Assembly: GCF_001440415.1 (NCBI RefSeq)
Contig: NZ_LLYA01000146.1
Coordinates: 1 to 64,000, forward strand
DNA from: Bradyrhizobium retamae
GTDB lineage: Bacteria; Pseudomonadota; Alphaproteobacteria; Rhizobiales; Xanthobacteraceae
Direction: 5' to 3'
DNA: 64,000 bases
Made by a program: the position numbers and the translations under genes. Positions 47,788 through 58,600 of the stretch are shown in pieces; within the stretch, counting starts at the first letter, position 1; each line of letters opens with the position of its first letter. A model generated the notes under the pieces. It was not told the DNA's origin. It did not search any database and worked only from the letters and a program-made list of their open reading frames with translations.

Positions 47788-47908
47788 ACAGACCCCCCGA
47801 AGGCCTGTAACAGCATCCCTATTGGTATATTTGGCGTAACCGCCGCGGCGCAATTGCGCGGATGGTGAACAAACGCTTTTTGGCATGCCAGGCATGCCGG
47901 CACGGAGA

Positions 47909-47937
47909 CGCCGCGCGAGCTACGTGCCGGCGCGGCG
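47909..47937. terminator. GC-rich hairpin after yciF
   Basis: CGCCGCGC (47909-47916) and GCGCGGCG (47930-47937) form an 8-bp perfect stem, followed on the plus strand by TTTTG and preceded on the minus strand by AAAA. Its location 24 bases downstream of the yciF stop suggests a terminator for that minus-strand gene, but its T-run is on the other strand. Two tandem GGCATGCC palindromes lie next to it at 47882-47898. Confidence 0.35.
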
Positions 47938-47960
47938 TTTTGCCTCAATGGCGCGATGAA

Positions 47961-48467
47961 TCAGCTTGCGGCTCGCAAATTGACCTTGCCTTCCGCCAGC
48001 GAGGTCAGCTTCTTGTCGACCGTCTTTTCCTCGTCGAGCGTCTTCTGCAGGATGCTGGCGCAATCGTTGCGGCCGAGCTGCCGCGCCCACGCGACCAGGC
48101 TGCCGTAACGGGTGATTTCATAGTGCTCGGCAGCCTGGGCGGCGTTGATCAGGGCCGCGTCCAGCACGGACTTATCAGCGATTTCGCCCGCGACATCGTC
48201 GGCTTCCTCGATGATGCCGTCGATCGCCGGGCAATCGACCGCCTTCACCTCGGCGCCGTGCATGCGGAATACCTCTTCGAGGCGCTGAACATGCGTCTTG
48301 GTTTCGTCGAGATGGCTCAGGAAACCCTGCTTGAGATGCTTGTCGGTAGCCTTTTCGGCCATTATTGGCAGCGCTTTCACGAGCTGCTTCTCGGCATAGT
48401 AAATATCCTGCAATTGATGGATGAACAGATCGTTCATCGTCTTGATGTCTTTCGTGAACAGTCCCAT
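47961..48467 (-). CDS. yciF: YciF-family ferritin-like protein (DUF892)
   Basis: The 168-residue product begins MGLFTKDIKTMNDLFIHQLQ and shows DIYYAEKQLVKALPIMAEKA, LDETKTHVQRLEEVF, ALINAAQAAEHYEITRYGSL and LDEEKTVDKKL. These give the four-helix bundle and the Glu/His ligands of the DUF892 ferritin-like group. Members are often part of general-stress regulons. The protein is cytoplasmic. The C-terminal extension EGKVNLRAAS is short. It stands alone, divergent from a membrane protein gene across 380 bases. Confidence 0.93.
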   Translation of the reverse strand: MGLFTKDIKTMNDLFIHQLQDIYYAEKQLVKALPIMAEKATDKHLKQGFLSHLDETKTHVQRLEEVFRMHGAEVKAVDCPAIDGIIEEADDVAGEIADKSVLDAALINAAQAAEHYEITRYGSLVAWARQLGRNDCASILQKTLDEEKTVDKKLTSLAEGKVNLRAAS

Positions 48468-48850
48468 TGCGGTTCTCCTTCATTTGGGAACACGCAGGCA
48501 CAGGCCTCGTGCTGGCCGGGCGCGCGCTTCATGTTGAGTGCTTGGAGGCTAACTTGCCTGCGAAAAGGACGTTCCTGAAAGCCGCGAAAACGCCGCGATG
48601 GAACGGACGGAACGGCGCGGCAAAAAGCGCCCGCGGAACGGACCTCGTTGCGACTCAAATTCGTTAACGTCGCGACATATGTATGGCGTATGACAAAGGC
48701 GGCGAACGACGCCAAAAGGCATGCTTGTCAAGGGCTGCACAACGGCCTGGTTTTGGCTTATGGGTTTCGCGCACGGTGCCTCTGACCGTCGACTGTCACC
48801 CGTCGTGACAGGCCCCATCTTTACGTATTGCCGCCCCGCCGGGAGGATGA
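48468..48850. other. Non-coding gap with a small inverted repeat
   Basis: No gene is supported here. CTGTCA (48793-48798) and TGACAG (48806-48811) form a 6-bp inverted repeat with a seven-base spacer, 40 bases before the synthase-like gene. It could be an operator. On the minus strand a GGAAC hexamer 17 bases before GTTAG lies in the yciF promoter region, near the EcfG pattern but not exact. Confidence 0.4.
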
Positions 48851-49906
48851 ATGCATCGGCTGCTGACCGCGCTCAGGCGTGGCTTCAAGGAGAAGATCGG
48901 CTGGAAACGGCTGGGAATCGTCGCGAGTCTTCTCATCATAGCTCTTGCGATCACCCATCTGGTGCGCACCCTCAAGGGCGTCGACACCGGGGTCATTCTG
49001 ACTGCGCTGACCGAAATCGCACCGCATCGCATCGCGCTGGCTGCGCTGTGCGTGGCGGGTGCGTTTTGCACGCTGACCTTTTATGATTTCTTTGCCTTGC
49101 GAACCATTGGCAAGACGCACGTGCCCTATCGCATCGCCGCGCTGTCGAGCTTCACGAGCTACACCATCGGCCACAATATCGGCGCCACCGTGTTTACCGG
49201 CGGCGCGATCAGGTTTCGGATCTATTCCGACTACGGCCTGACGGCAATCGATGTCGCAAAAATCTGCTTCCTCTCGGGCCTCACCTTCTGGCTCGGCAAT
49301 CTGTTCGTGCTCGGCCTGGGCATGGCCTGGCATCCCGAGGCGGCGTCGGCGATGGACCTGTTGCCGCCGGCCATGAACCGCTTGATCGCGATCGGCTGCC
49401 TTGCCGGCATCGCCGCCTATTTCATCTGGCTATTGATGGGTGAGGGCCGCCGCGAACTCGGCCAGAACGGCTGGAAGGTCGTGTTGCCCTCCGCCCGGCT
49501 GACACTGCTGCAGGTCCTCATCGGCGTCGTCGATCTCGGCTTCTGCGCGCTGGCGATGTATCTGTTGATGCCGATGGCGCCGCACATCGATTTCGTTTCG
49601 CTGGCGGTGGTGTTCATCCTGGCGACGCTGCTTGGTTTTGCCAGCCATGCGCCCGGCAGCATCGGCGTGTTCGACGCGGCGATGCTGGTGGCGCTGCCGC
49701 AATTCGGCAGGGAAGAATTGCTGGCGACGCTGGTGGTGTTCCGGATCCTCTACTTCCTGATCCCGTTCGGCATCTCGATTTCGATCATGGGGACGCGCGA
49801 AGTCTGGCTCAGCGTGGTGCAGCCCTGGCAGGAACGGCGCCGGCTCAGCGAAGCCTGTACGGCCAAGGCCAGGGTGCGGCAACCGATCAACGGCCGGCAA
49901 TCCTGA
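48851..49906 (+). CDS. Lysylphosphatidylglycerol synthase-like membrane protein (UPF0104)
   Basis: This 351-residue integral membrane protein has about eight helices and the UPF0104/MprF-N pattern: SFTSYTIGHNIGATVFTGGA and IRFRIYSDYGL, then CFLSGLTFWLGNLFVLGLG and GFASHAPGSIGVFDAAMLVA. In MprF that domain flips aminoacyl-phospholipid across the membrane. The synthetase domain of MprF is missing, so this is a stand-alone flippase-like protein with unknown lipid. It has no partner gene adjacent. A small inverted repeat lies upstream. Confidence 0.88.
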   Translation: MHRLLTALRRGFKEKIGWKRLGIVASLLIIALAITHLVRTLKGVDTGVILTALTEIAPHRIALAALCVAGAFCTLTFYDFFALRTIGKTHVPYRIAALSSFTSYTIGHNIGATVFTGGAIRFRIYSDYGLTAIDVAKICFLSGLTFWLGNLFVLGLGMAWHPEAASAMDLLPPAMNRLIAIGCLAGIAAYFIWLLMGEGRRELGQNGWKVVLPSARLTLLQVLIGVVDLGFCALAMYLLMPMAPHIDFVSLAVVFILATLLGFASHAPGSIGVFDAAMLVALPQFGREELLATLVVFRILYFLIPFGISISIMGTREVWLSVVQPWQERRRLSEACTAKARVRQPINGRQS

Positions 49907-50003
49907 AGCTGGTAACGGCGTCGTTATCTGCGCCGTCTGGTGTTTTGGGCCCGAGCTGCCTCATTCTCTTATTTCTGCCTTACCACTAACGTCAAACGAC
50001 GCC

Positions 50004-51992
50004 ATGGCTGGAATTCTCCTACGTTCGATGATGTCGGCCGCGCTGCTTGCCGGCGTGCTGATTGGAATGATCACGTCCGCTGCGGAAGCCCAGACCGCCG
50101 GCGGCTACGGGCCGCTGCAGATTTCCTGGGAGGTGCGTAACCGCTTCCGCCTGTTCCGCGAGGAGCGAGATTTCCTGCTGCATGCCGAAAGCGGACGCGG
50201 CCGCAGTGTGCTGGCTTCGGAGCAGGTGCTGGCGATCCAGAGTGACGGCCGCGGCTGGGCGCGCAACACCGTGAACCGGCTCTGTATCGATCTTGCGGGC
50301 CGCGTCAGCGAGCCCTGCACGCGCGACAACGTCAAGGAAAGCTATCTGACGCCGATCGATCATCCGGTCGTTATCCGCCTGACGGGCCCGGTGCCGGTCG
50401 GCGCGACCTGTGCCTGGACGGTCGACGACGGCGACGGCCCGCAAACTTCCGCTTTCGACTGCGCCGAACCGGTCAATCTCCGGGTCCGCTACGGCCGCAC
50501 CACAGTCGTGACCGCCGACGTATCCAGCTCGGAGGGCACTCAGCGCGTCTTCACCGAGATCGCGGTGCGCGACATCTTCATCGCAGGCCTCGGCGACAGC
50601 ATCGCTTCCGGCGAGGGAAATCCGGACCGTCCCATTGCGCTCGCCGATGAAGGTTTTTGCTTCCGCTCCTACCTCGGAACAGCGGCCTCGCAATATTACC
50701 GGCCGAGCCGCGCGGGCTACAAGGGCGGGCGCGCGTGCGAGGCGCCCGATTTGCTGTCGGTCTGGCAGCGGCAGAGCGCGCTCTGGTTCAACCCTGCCTG
50801 CCACCGTTCGCTCTACAGCTATCAGACCCGGACCGCACTGGCCCTTGCCGTACGATATCCGCATATCGCGGTGACCTATCTGCCGCTGGCCTGCACGGGC
50901 GCCACCATTGCCGATGGGCTGTTCGGCTCGCAGCGCGCCCGCGACTGCCTGCCGTCGAAATCGGGCGGTGCGTGCCAGGGCACCGTCAACGGGCAACTGG
51001 CCGAATTGCGTGAAGCCGTCGCCGCCGCGAAACGCCGCCAGTCGGACCGCCAGCTCGACCTGGTGCTGTTGTCGATCGGCGCCAACGACATCTACTTTTC
51101 CGGCCTTGTCGCCGACGTCATCGTGGACACGGCGACCGAGCGCGCGCTGTTTCGGCGCAGCGGCGTGATGGCCTCGGTGGACGACGCACGCAGTGCGATG
51201 ACGCGGGACCTGCCGCAGGGCTTTGCCAAGCTGCGCGAGGCGCTGAAGCCACTTCTCGGCGGCGACCTGTCGCGGGTGGTCTACACCGCCTACGCCAATC
51301 CGACGCTGTCGAATGGCGGCGCGCCCTGCCCCGGCGGACGCGCCGGCTTCGACATTCATCCCTCGTTCAACGCTCAGCCGCAGCGGCTGGCGGCCGTGTC
51401 GAACTTCGTCGAAAGCGAATTCCTGCCGCAGTTGCGGGCGCTGGCGCTCTGTGAAGGCGGCATCCTGTGCCGCAATCCGCGCGCCGACCGCATGACCTTC
51501 GTCGACAGCCATCAAGCCAGTTTTGCCAACCACGGCTTCTGCGCACGCGCCGAAAGCGATCCCGAATTCGACCGGCAATGTTTCTCGGCGACCGGCGACA
51601 GTTTCGATCCCGATCTCGTCACGGCCGCCAACCAGCCGATGCTGTGCGGCCGCAGCGCCGGCGAGTACCGCGCCTATCTGCCGCGCGCGCGCTGGATCCG
51701 CGACGCCAACGACAGCTACTTCGCCGCCATGACCTATCCGCAAGGCCTGCCGGCATCGCAGCAGCCATCCGATATTCATGATGCGACCTGGGGCGTCTTG
51801 TCCGCGGTCTATGGCGGCGCGGTGCATCCGAGCGCCGAGGGCCACGCCGCAATGGCGGATGCCGCCGTGCCGGCCGCCGCCGCCGTGCTGCAGCTCGATG
51901 CGGCGGTGCCTGAAGTCACATCGCAGCCAATGCAGCCGATACCGGTTTTGCCGGACGTGCCGCGCCCACCAGGCAGAACCGGATTGAATTAG
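50004..51992 (+). CDS. Secreted SGNH/GDSL-type esterase, large form
   Basis: The 662-residue product has a signal peptide (about 1-29, ending AEAQ), a beta-rich N-terminal domain of about 160 residues, and an SGNH hydrolase domain. The nucleophile motif is [15 protein letters not shown] (S199), block III is [11 protein letters not shown], and the catalytic His is in [13 protein letters not shown]. Several cysteines (for example [15 protein letters not shown] and CTGATIADG) suggest disulfides in the exported protein. Compared with ordinary SGNH lipases (200-300 residues) it is long, and the extra N-terminal domain may bind the substrate. Its stop overlaps the convergent DUF2147 gene by four bases. 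Confidence 0.88.
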   Translation: MAGILLRSMMSAALLAGVLIGMITSAAEAQTAGGYGPLQISWEVRNRFRLFREERDFLLHAESGRGRSVLASEQVLAIQSDGRGWARNTVNRLCIDLAGRVSEPCTRDNVKESYLTPIDHPVVIRLTGPVPVGATCAWTVDDGDGPQTSAFDCAEPVNLRVRYGRTTVVTADVSSSEGTQRVFTEIAVRDIFIAGLGDSIASGEGNPDRPIALADEGFCFRSYLGTAASQYYRPSRAGYKGGRACEAPDLLSVWQRQSALWFNPACHRSLYSYQTRTALALAVRYPHIAVTYLPLACTGATIADGLFGSQRARDCLPSKSGGACQGTVNGQLAELREAVAAAKRRQSDRQLDLVLLSIGANDIYFSGLVADVIVDTATERALFRRSGVMASVDDARSAMTRDLPQGFAKLREALKPLLGGDLSRVVYTAYANPTLSNGGAPCPGGRAGFDIHPSFNAQPQRLAAVSNFVESEFLPQLRALALCEGGILCRNPRADRMTFVDSHQASFANHGFCARAESDPEFDRQCFSATGDSFDPDLVTAANQPMLCGRSAGEYRAYLPRARWIRDANDSYFAAMTYPQGLPASQQPSDIHDATWGVLSAVYGGAVHPSAEGHAAMADAAVPAAAAVLQLDAAVPEVTSQPMQPIPVLPDVPRPPGRTGLN

Positions 51993-52606
51993 CGCGCAGG
52001 TGCAGGAGCCGGTGCCGGCGCAGTGGTCTTCTTGGGCGCTGCGGGGGTCTTTGCCGCACCGGTGGGCTGCTTCATCGCAGCGGCCTGCGCCGGCAGATAT
52101 TTTGCGATGATCGCGGGATCGAGTTGCGCCAGCGCCGTATCCGGCAGGCGCGTCCAGACCTCATCCCTGCCTAGCAGGGAGATGCCGAGATAGCCGCGCA
52201 TCGTCAACGTCTGCCCATCGGGGCTGAGCGTCATCTTGGCCTTGTAGATCTTGCCATCGCGCGGATCGAGCACGTTGCCGTTCTCGTATTTCAATCCGTC
52301 GCGTTTCATGTCCCGTATGAAGGAGAGCCCGAGCCACGGCGCATCCTTTCGGTCGTCAGTGCATTTCGAGCAGGTCGGATTGGGAGCATCGCCGGGTTCG
52401 GAAAAGAGCTTGGCGAACACGCCCTCGAAAGCGCCGTTGCGATCGACGACGAGAAACCATCCGACCGGCTTGCCCTTCTCGACCTTCTCCCACAGCCCGG
52501 CTGCTGAGGGTTCGGCCGGCTGCGCGGCGAGTTCACCGGCAAACACGAGCCCGATCAGAAGCGGGAGTATCAGTTGAAATCCGGCCAGCTTGCGCATCGT
52601 CATCAC
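51989..52606 (-). CDS. DUF2147 family exported protein
   Basis: The 205-residue product has a signal peptide (about 1-28, ending GELAAQ), then the DUF2147 pattern: [66 protein letters not shown] (here VLDPRDG) and [19 protein letters not shown]. The C-terminal 35 residues are an Ala/Pro/Lys low-complexity tail. Members are small periplasmic beta-barrel-like proteins of unknown role. A CSKC pair is present near residue 80. It converges with the SGNH gene. Confidence 0.88.
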   Translation of the reverse strand: MMTMRKLAGFQLILPLLIGLVFAGELAAQPAEPSAAGLWEKVEKGKPVGWFLVVDRNGAFEGVFAKLFSEPGDAPNPTCSKCTDDRKDAPWLGLSFIRDMKRDGLKYENGNVLDPRDGKIYKAKMTLSPDGQTLTMRGYLGISLLGRDEVWTRLPDTALAQLDPAIIAKYLPAQAAAMKQPTGAAKTPAAPKKTTAPAPAPAPAR

Positions 52607-52713
52607 CTGATCAATTCCCTAGATGAATGGCCGCAGACTAAGGCCATTTCGCGGAGGGTTCCAGTGACGATCGCCACGCGCGCGCCCCAGTTCCGCGAAC
52701 GTCCCTTTGGGAA

Positions 52714-53850
<1,137 letters not shown>

Positions 53851-53899
53851 TCACTCGACAAGTGGGCTGTAACGAAACGAGACTTTCGGAGATGGCCCC

Positions 53900-54355
53900 G
53901 TGAATGCCCACTTGCGTCCCGATGCAACCCCGCGTCTGGAAGACTTTCCGTACCGCTTGTCGGACAATGTGAGATTTGCCGACCTCGACCCCAACCAGCA
54001 CGTCAACAATGCAGTCTACGCGACCTATTTCGAAACCGGCCGCGTCACGCTGATGAAGGACCGCAGCTACGGGCTGATGCCGGACGGCGTCACCTGGATC
54101 ATGGTCCGGCTCGACATGCATTTCCGCGCTGAATTGCGCTGGCCTGGTACGATCGAAATGGGACTGGGCGTCGTCAAGTTCGGCCGAACTTCGGTCACCT
54201 TCGATCAGGTGGTTTTCTCCGAAGGCAAATGCGTTGCATCGGCGCAATCGGTTTCGGTGCTGCTTGACGAAGCTACGCGCAGGCCAACGCCATTGACGCC
54301 GGAGATCCTGGCCAATTTTCAGCGCTGGATTCGCCGCGGAGCAAGACCGACATGA
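53900..54355 (+). CDS. Acyl-CoA thioesterase, hot-dog fold (4HBT-like)
   Basis: The 151-residue product shows the 4-hydroxybenzoyl-CoA thioesterase-like pattern: NVRFADLDPNQHVNNAVYAT, with the catalytic-region D in DLDPNQHVNN, then YFETGRVTLM and MHFRAELRWPGTIEMG. It starts at a GTG (53900) after GGCCCC. These enzymes hydrolyse acyl-CoA esters in the cytoplasm. It lies between the divergent FNR and the convergent ferredoxin genes. The same FNR-thioesterase-ferredoxin order exists in R. palustris as I recall. Confidence 0.88.
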   Translation: MNAHLRPDATPRLEDFPYRLSDNVRFADLDPNQHVNNAVYATYFETGRVTLMKDRSYGLMPDGVTWIMVRLDMHFRAELRWPGTIEMGLGVVKFGRTSVTFDQVVFSEGKCVASAQSVSVLLDEATRRPTPLTPEILANFQRWIRRGARPT

Positions 54356-54380
54356 TGCGCGCGGTGACGTCTTCCGGAGT

Positions 54381-54701
54381 TCAGGCCTGCCGTTCCGGCG
54401 TCGAGACCACGAGGCCGTCGAGATCGTCGCTCACCTTGATCTGACACGACAGGCGCGAGTTCGGCCGCACGTCGAAGCCGAAATCCAGCATGTCTTCTTC
54501 CATCGGGGTCGGCGCGCCGACCTTCTCGCGCCAGGCCTCGTCGACATAGACGTGACAGGTTGCGCAGGCGCAGGCTCCGCCACATTCGGCTTCGATGCCT
54601 GGAATGGCGTTGCGGATCGCGGCTTCCATCACGGTCGCGCCGTTCTCGACTTCAATGGTTCGTTTTTCGCCCGTGTGGTCGATAAAGTGGATTTTGGCCA
54701 T
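54381..54701 (-). CDS. 2Fe-2S ferredoxin (palustrisredoxin/adrenodoxin type)
   Basis: The 106-residue product has an adrenodoxin-like fold: [20 protein letters not shown], then the cluster ligands in [17 protein letters not shown] at C40, C46 and C49, with C86 in [20 protein letters not shown] is the acidic partner-binding helix. Such ferredoxins pass electrons from an FAD reductase to cytochrome P450 or other oxygenases. R. palustris PuxB is the close relative I remember. An FNR gene lies at 52714-53742, but no P450 is in the window. Confidence 0.93.
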   Translation of the reverse strand: MAKIHFIDHTGEKRTIEVENGATVMEAAIRNAIPGIEAECGGACACATCHVYVDEAWREKVGAPTPMEEDMLDFGFDVRPNSRLSCQIKVSDDLDGLVVSTPERQA

Positions 54702-54837
54702 GATCACTCGTGCTGCCGGAATAGGTAAGGAGTCCCGGCAGTCCTATAACGGGTCGATCCGCGCAGCGCCAGCGGTCGGGACGAAAACCTGAGGCAGCAT
54801 TTTACCGGGATTTTGGCCGATCCGGACTGCTTTCCGA

Positions 54838-55272
54838 TCAGGAACGATGCAGAACCGCTTCGATCGCTGCCCGCGCCTGCGCAACCGCCTCATCCAGTTC
54901 GGCGAGCGGCGCTGATGCGTTGGAGCCACCAGCGATTGCCGCCTCCAGCCGGGCTGCGGCGTCGGCGACCGCAAAAGCGCCGATCGCACGGGCCGAACCT
55001 TTGAGCGTGTGCGCCAGCGCGCCGGCATCCGCAGGCATGGCGGTGAGCCTGTGCACCAGTCTTGCCGATTGGGCCGAGAACATCGTCAATACCTCCCGCT
55101 CAAGGCCAGCATCGCTGAACGTCATGCGGTCGAGATGTTCGAAATCAATCGGCCCGTCGCCGGGAACCAGCGGTGGCGATGGCATCCATTCTATCCGTTC
55201 GAGATGAAGCGGCATGGCAGGTCCGGATCGCCCCGCCGCGTCGATTCTCGGCGGGGCATTTTGGTCAGCCAA
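54838..55272 (-). CDS. Hpt-domain phosphotransfer protein
   Basis: Histidine-phosphotransfer proteins shuttle phosphate between hybrid kinases and response regulators. The 144-residue product has about 40 disordered N-terminal residues, then an Hpt four-helix bundle with the phospho-acceptor H88 in ALAHTLKGSARAIGAFAVAD. No kinase domain is present, so it is a stand-alone shuttle. The hybrid kinase at 19959 is a possible partner, but that is a guess. It is divergent from the giant pole-ring-like gene across 330 bases. Confidence 0.85.
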   Translation of the reverse strand: MADQNAPPRIDAAGRSGPAMPLHLERIEWMPSPPLVPGDGPIDFEHLDRMTFSDAGLEREVLTMFSAQSARLVHRLTAMPADAGALAHTLKGSARAIGAFAVADAAARLEAAIAGGSNASAPLAELDEAVAQARAAIEAVLHRS

Positions 55273-55602
55273 TCACGACAGCAGTTAACGGAACGTTCTC
55301 GGAATGCGCCGCAATTTCACCTTGTTTTCGCCGGCAATCCGCCCTGATCCTAGATTCGGTTCCAAAAAAATGTGTATCATTAGGGCCTTAAGGAACAAAG
55401 CTGTTAACGATGATTAAGAATGTCTTAATCACGGCCATTTCATTCGTATCGCTCAACCAATAGGATGTTCGCGGATGTGGCGGACAAGCTGCCGGCGGGC
55501 ACGCTTGCGGTCCGCGGGGGATTATGAATCCGGCTTCGAGCTTGCGGGGGCATTTTTGCCAGAGCGGCCGGATGCGTAAGTTTAAGAGGGCTCGAACTGA
55601 AC
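55273..55602. other. Non-coding gap before the giant gene
   Basis: No gene is supported in this stretch. It holds an AT-rich segment (about 55365-55435), unlike the rest of the window, with a TTAACGATGATTAAG stretch at 55403-55417 and the 8-bp inverted repeat at 55412-55430. The promoter of the giant gene and of the Hpt gene should be here. Confidence 0.5.
55412..55430. promoter_or_regulatory. Palindrome upstream of the giant coiled-coil gene
   Basis: GATTAAGA (55412-55419) and TCTTAATC (55423-55430) are perfect reverse complements around ATG. TTAACGATGATTAA overlaps it (55403-55416) and differs from a CtrA site only in a 6- instead of 7-base spacer. A cell-cycle operator is possible. Confidence 0.45.
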
Positions 55603-58600
55603 ATGGCGAACAATCCCAAGAAGGTCAAAGATCCCACTGAAGTCGCGCTCTCCGCCATTCAGGAAGCGCTCAACATCAGCGATAAGACCGTCGACGCCAG
55701 CCGAAATTCGGTCGGCGGCGAACTCTCGCAGCCGATCATGCCCTCCGCCGCGCCGCCCTATTCAGAAACGCAGTTCGACACGCGCGCAGGCGCCGAGCGA
55801 CCGCCGTTTGATCCGATCGACGAACCTCGCGGCCCCCGCCGCGCCGCCAACGACGATCGCGAAACCATCGGACAGATTCTGCAGGCGATCCAGAAGAACC
55901 ATCCTGCCCGCAGCGTCTACACGCTTGCCACTGTGTTTGGCGGCGTCTGGGTGCTCGGTTGCGCCCTTCTGACCGTCAGCTTCCTGCCCTCGCTGCAGGC
56001 GGCGATTGGACAGAGCGGCGGCGTGCTGGTGCTCGCCGGGCTTGCGGCGTTGTTCTTTGCGCCGGTGCTCTTGTTCTACTTCCTCGCCAGCCTTGCCTGG
56101 CGCGGCCAGGAAATGCGGATGATCGCGCAGTCGATGGCGCAGGTCGCGATCCGCTTCTCCGAGCCCGAGGGGGCCGCCGCCGATTCGATGGTAACGGTCG
56201 GTCAGGCAATCCGTCGCGAAGTCGCCGCGATGGGCGACGGTGTCGAGCGCGCGATCGCCCGCGCCGGCGAACTGGAAACGCTGGTCGCCAATGAAGTCGC
56301 AGCGCTGGAGCGCGCCTATAGCGACAACGAAGTTCGCATTCGCGCGCTGCTGCAGGACATCGCCCATCAGCGCGACAATCTGGTCGGCCAGGCCGAGCAG
56401 GTTCGCAGCGCCATCTCCGGCGTCCAGATCGACTTGCGTCACGACATCGCGCTGATCTCGGACGCGATCGCCTCGCGCGTCGACGAGGTCGCAAAAAGCA
56501 TCACCGGCGCACTGGAAGAGCGCGGCCAACACATCACGAGCGCCTTGAGCCATGCCGGCGACAACATGATCCTCGCGCTCGGCGAGCGCGGCGGCGACCT
56601 GCTCGATCGTCTGGAAGAAGCCAGCGCCGAGACCACGCGTGCCGTGCTCGACGCTTCCGAGCGGCTGACCACCAGCCTCAACTTCAAGACCGGGCACGTC
56701 CATGACGAGTTCGTCGATCTGGCTGATCGCGTCCACGAGATGCTGAACGAGCGCCTAGATCGCATCACCAGCGAATTCGAGCAGCGCTCCTCGACCATCG
56801 TCGACGGCATCTCGGACCGCACCGAGCAGGTCCACGACTCCCTGAAGAATTCGTCCGACTCGCTCTTGCTCGAACTCGAGTTGCGCTCAGGTGATCTCGT
56901 CAGCAAGATCGACGATGCCGGCAACCGCCTCGCGAGCCGCATTCTCACCTCCGGCGACAAGGCCAGTGACGCGCTGGACGTGACCGTGAACACGCTGGTC
57001 GCCAAGGTGATCAGCCAGACCGAGAACGCGCACGACAGCCTCGCCCTGCAGATGAACGCTTTCGACGAGCTGGTGAAGAACCAGGGCTCGGAGCTTTCGG
57101 AAAAGTTCGCCCGCGACAGCGGCACCCTGGGCGCGCTGATCACGCGGCACATCTCCGAATTCGACCGCACCGTCAAAACCTTTGGCGGCGAGATCGTTGA
57201 GCGCATGGGCCAGCGGACCCAGGAGATATCGGACAACCTGAAGAACTACGTCGACACCTTCGACACCCGCCTGGTCTCGAACAGCGGCGAGATCACCGCT
57301 TCCCTTGATCAGCGGCTGCTGCAGTTCGAAACCCAGCTCGGCACCCGGGTCAACAGTCTCGACGCTTCGCTCGACAACAAGATCAAGTCGTTCGACGAGA
57401 CCATCGACGGCCGCCTGAAATCGCTGGAAACCACCTTCGACACCCGCGCCAAATCCGTCACCGAAACCATCGACGGCCGCCTCGGCACGCTGGCAACCTC
57501 GTTGACCGATGGCGCGGCTCAGGCGATCCAGTCGATCGACCAGCGACTCACCCTGCTCACCTCCTCCCTGACCGAGGGCACCGCACAGGCGATTGCCGCG
57601 GTCGACCATCGCATTGCCAACGTCACCGAGACCATCGACGGTCGCAGCGCCCATTTGACCGACATCATCCAGGCGCGGTTCCAGGAAATTCATCAGGGCA
57701 TCGAAACCCGCGTCGGCGACATTGCCAACGGCGTCGAGACTCGGGTCGGCGCCATCGCCAGCGACATCGACACCCGCGTGGCGCAGTTTGAGGATCTGCT
57801 CGGTTCGCGCATCGAGGCTGTGGCCGGCCGGATCGAAAGCAGCGGCCGCCAGGCCAGCGAAGATCTGATGTCACGCGCCGAAATGCTGTCCTCCGGCATC
57901 AAGTCGCATGTCGAGGACGCCGAACGTTCTCTGACCAACCTCGTGGTCAATACCTCCGAGACCATCCAGACCGGTGCACGCAGCGCGCAGCAGGCGCTGC
58001 TGACGGTTTCCTCCGATGTCGGCGCGCAACTCAAGCTGACCTCGACCGAGGTCGAGGCCGCCCTCACCGCGGTGGGCACCGGCGCGGCCAATTCGATCCT
58101 GACCAGCGCCAAAGATGCCCAGACCACGCTGGTGTCCGCGTCCTCCGAGGCTGCCGCCCAAATCAAATCTCTCGCCGCCGACGTCGAGCGCACCCTCTCG
58201 GCCGCAGGCGAGGCCACGGCCGCATCGGTTCTCGCCGGCGCGCGCGAGGCGCAGACCACGCTGGTGACCGCGTCCGCCGACGCCGCAAGCCATGTCAAGT
58301 CGCTCGCCATCGATGTCGAGCGCTCGCTGTCGGTCGCCGGGACGGCAACCGCCGAAGCCGTTACCGCAGGTGCCCGTGAAGCACAGAGCACGTTGGTCGC
58401 CGCCTCTACCGAGGCCGCCAATCAGGTCAAGTCGCTTGCAGCCGATGTCGAGCGTTCGCTCTCGCTCGCCGGGACGGCAACCGCCGAGGCAGTCACCGCA
58501 GGAGCCCGCGAGGCGCAGAGCACGCTGGTTGCCGCCTCCACCGAGGCCGCCAATCAGGTCAAGTCGCTTGCGGCCGACGTACAGCGTTCGCTGTCGATCG

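Noticed and set aside
48540..48620. EcfG-type promoter before yciF
   Set aside because: GGAAC and GTT are present but spacing does not fit the consensus well enough for a feature call.
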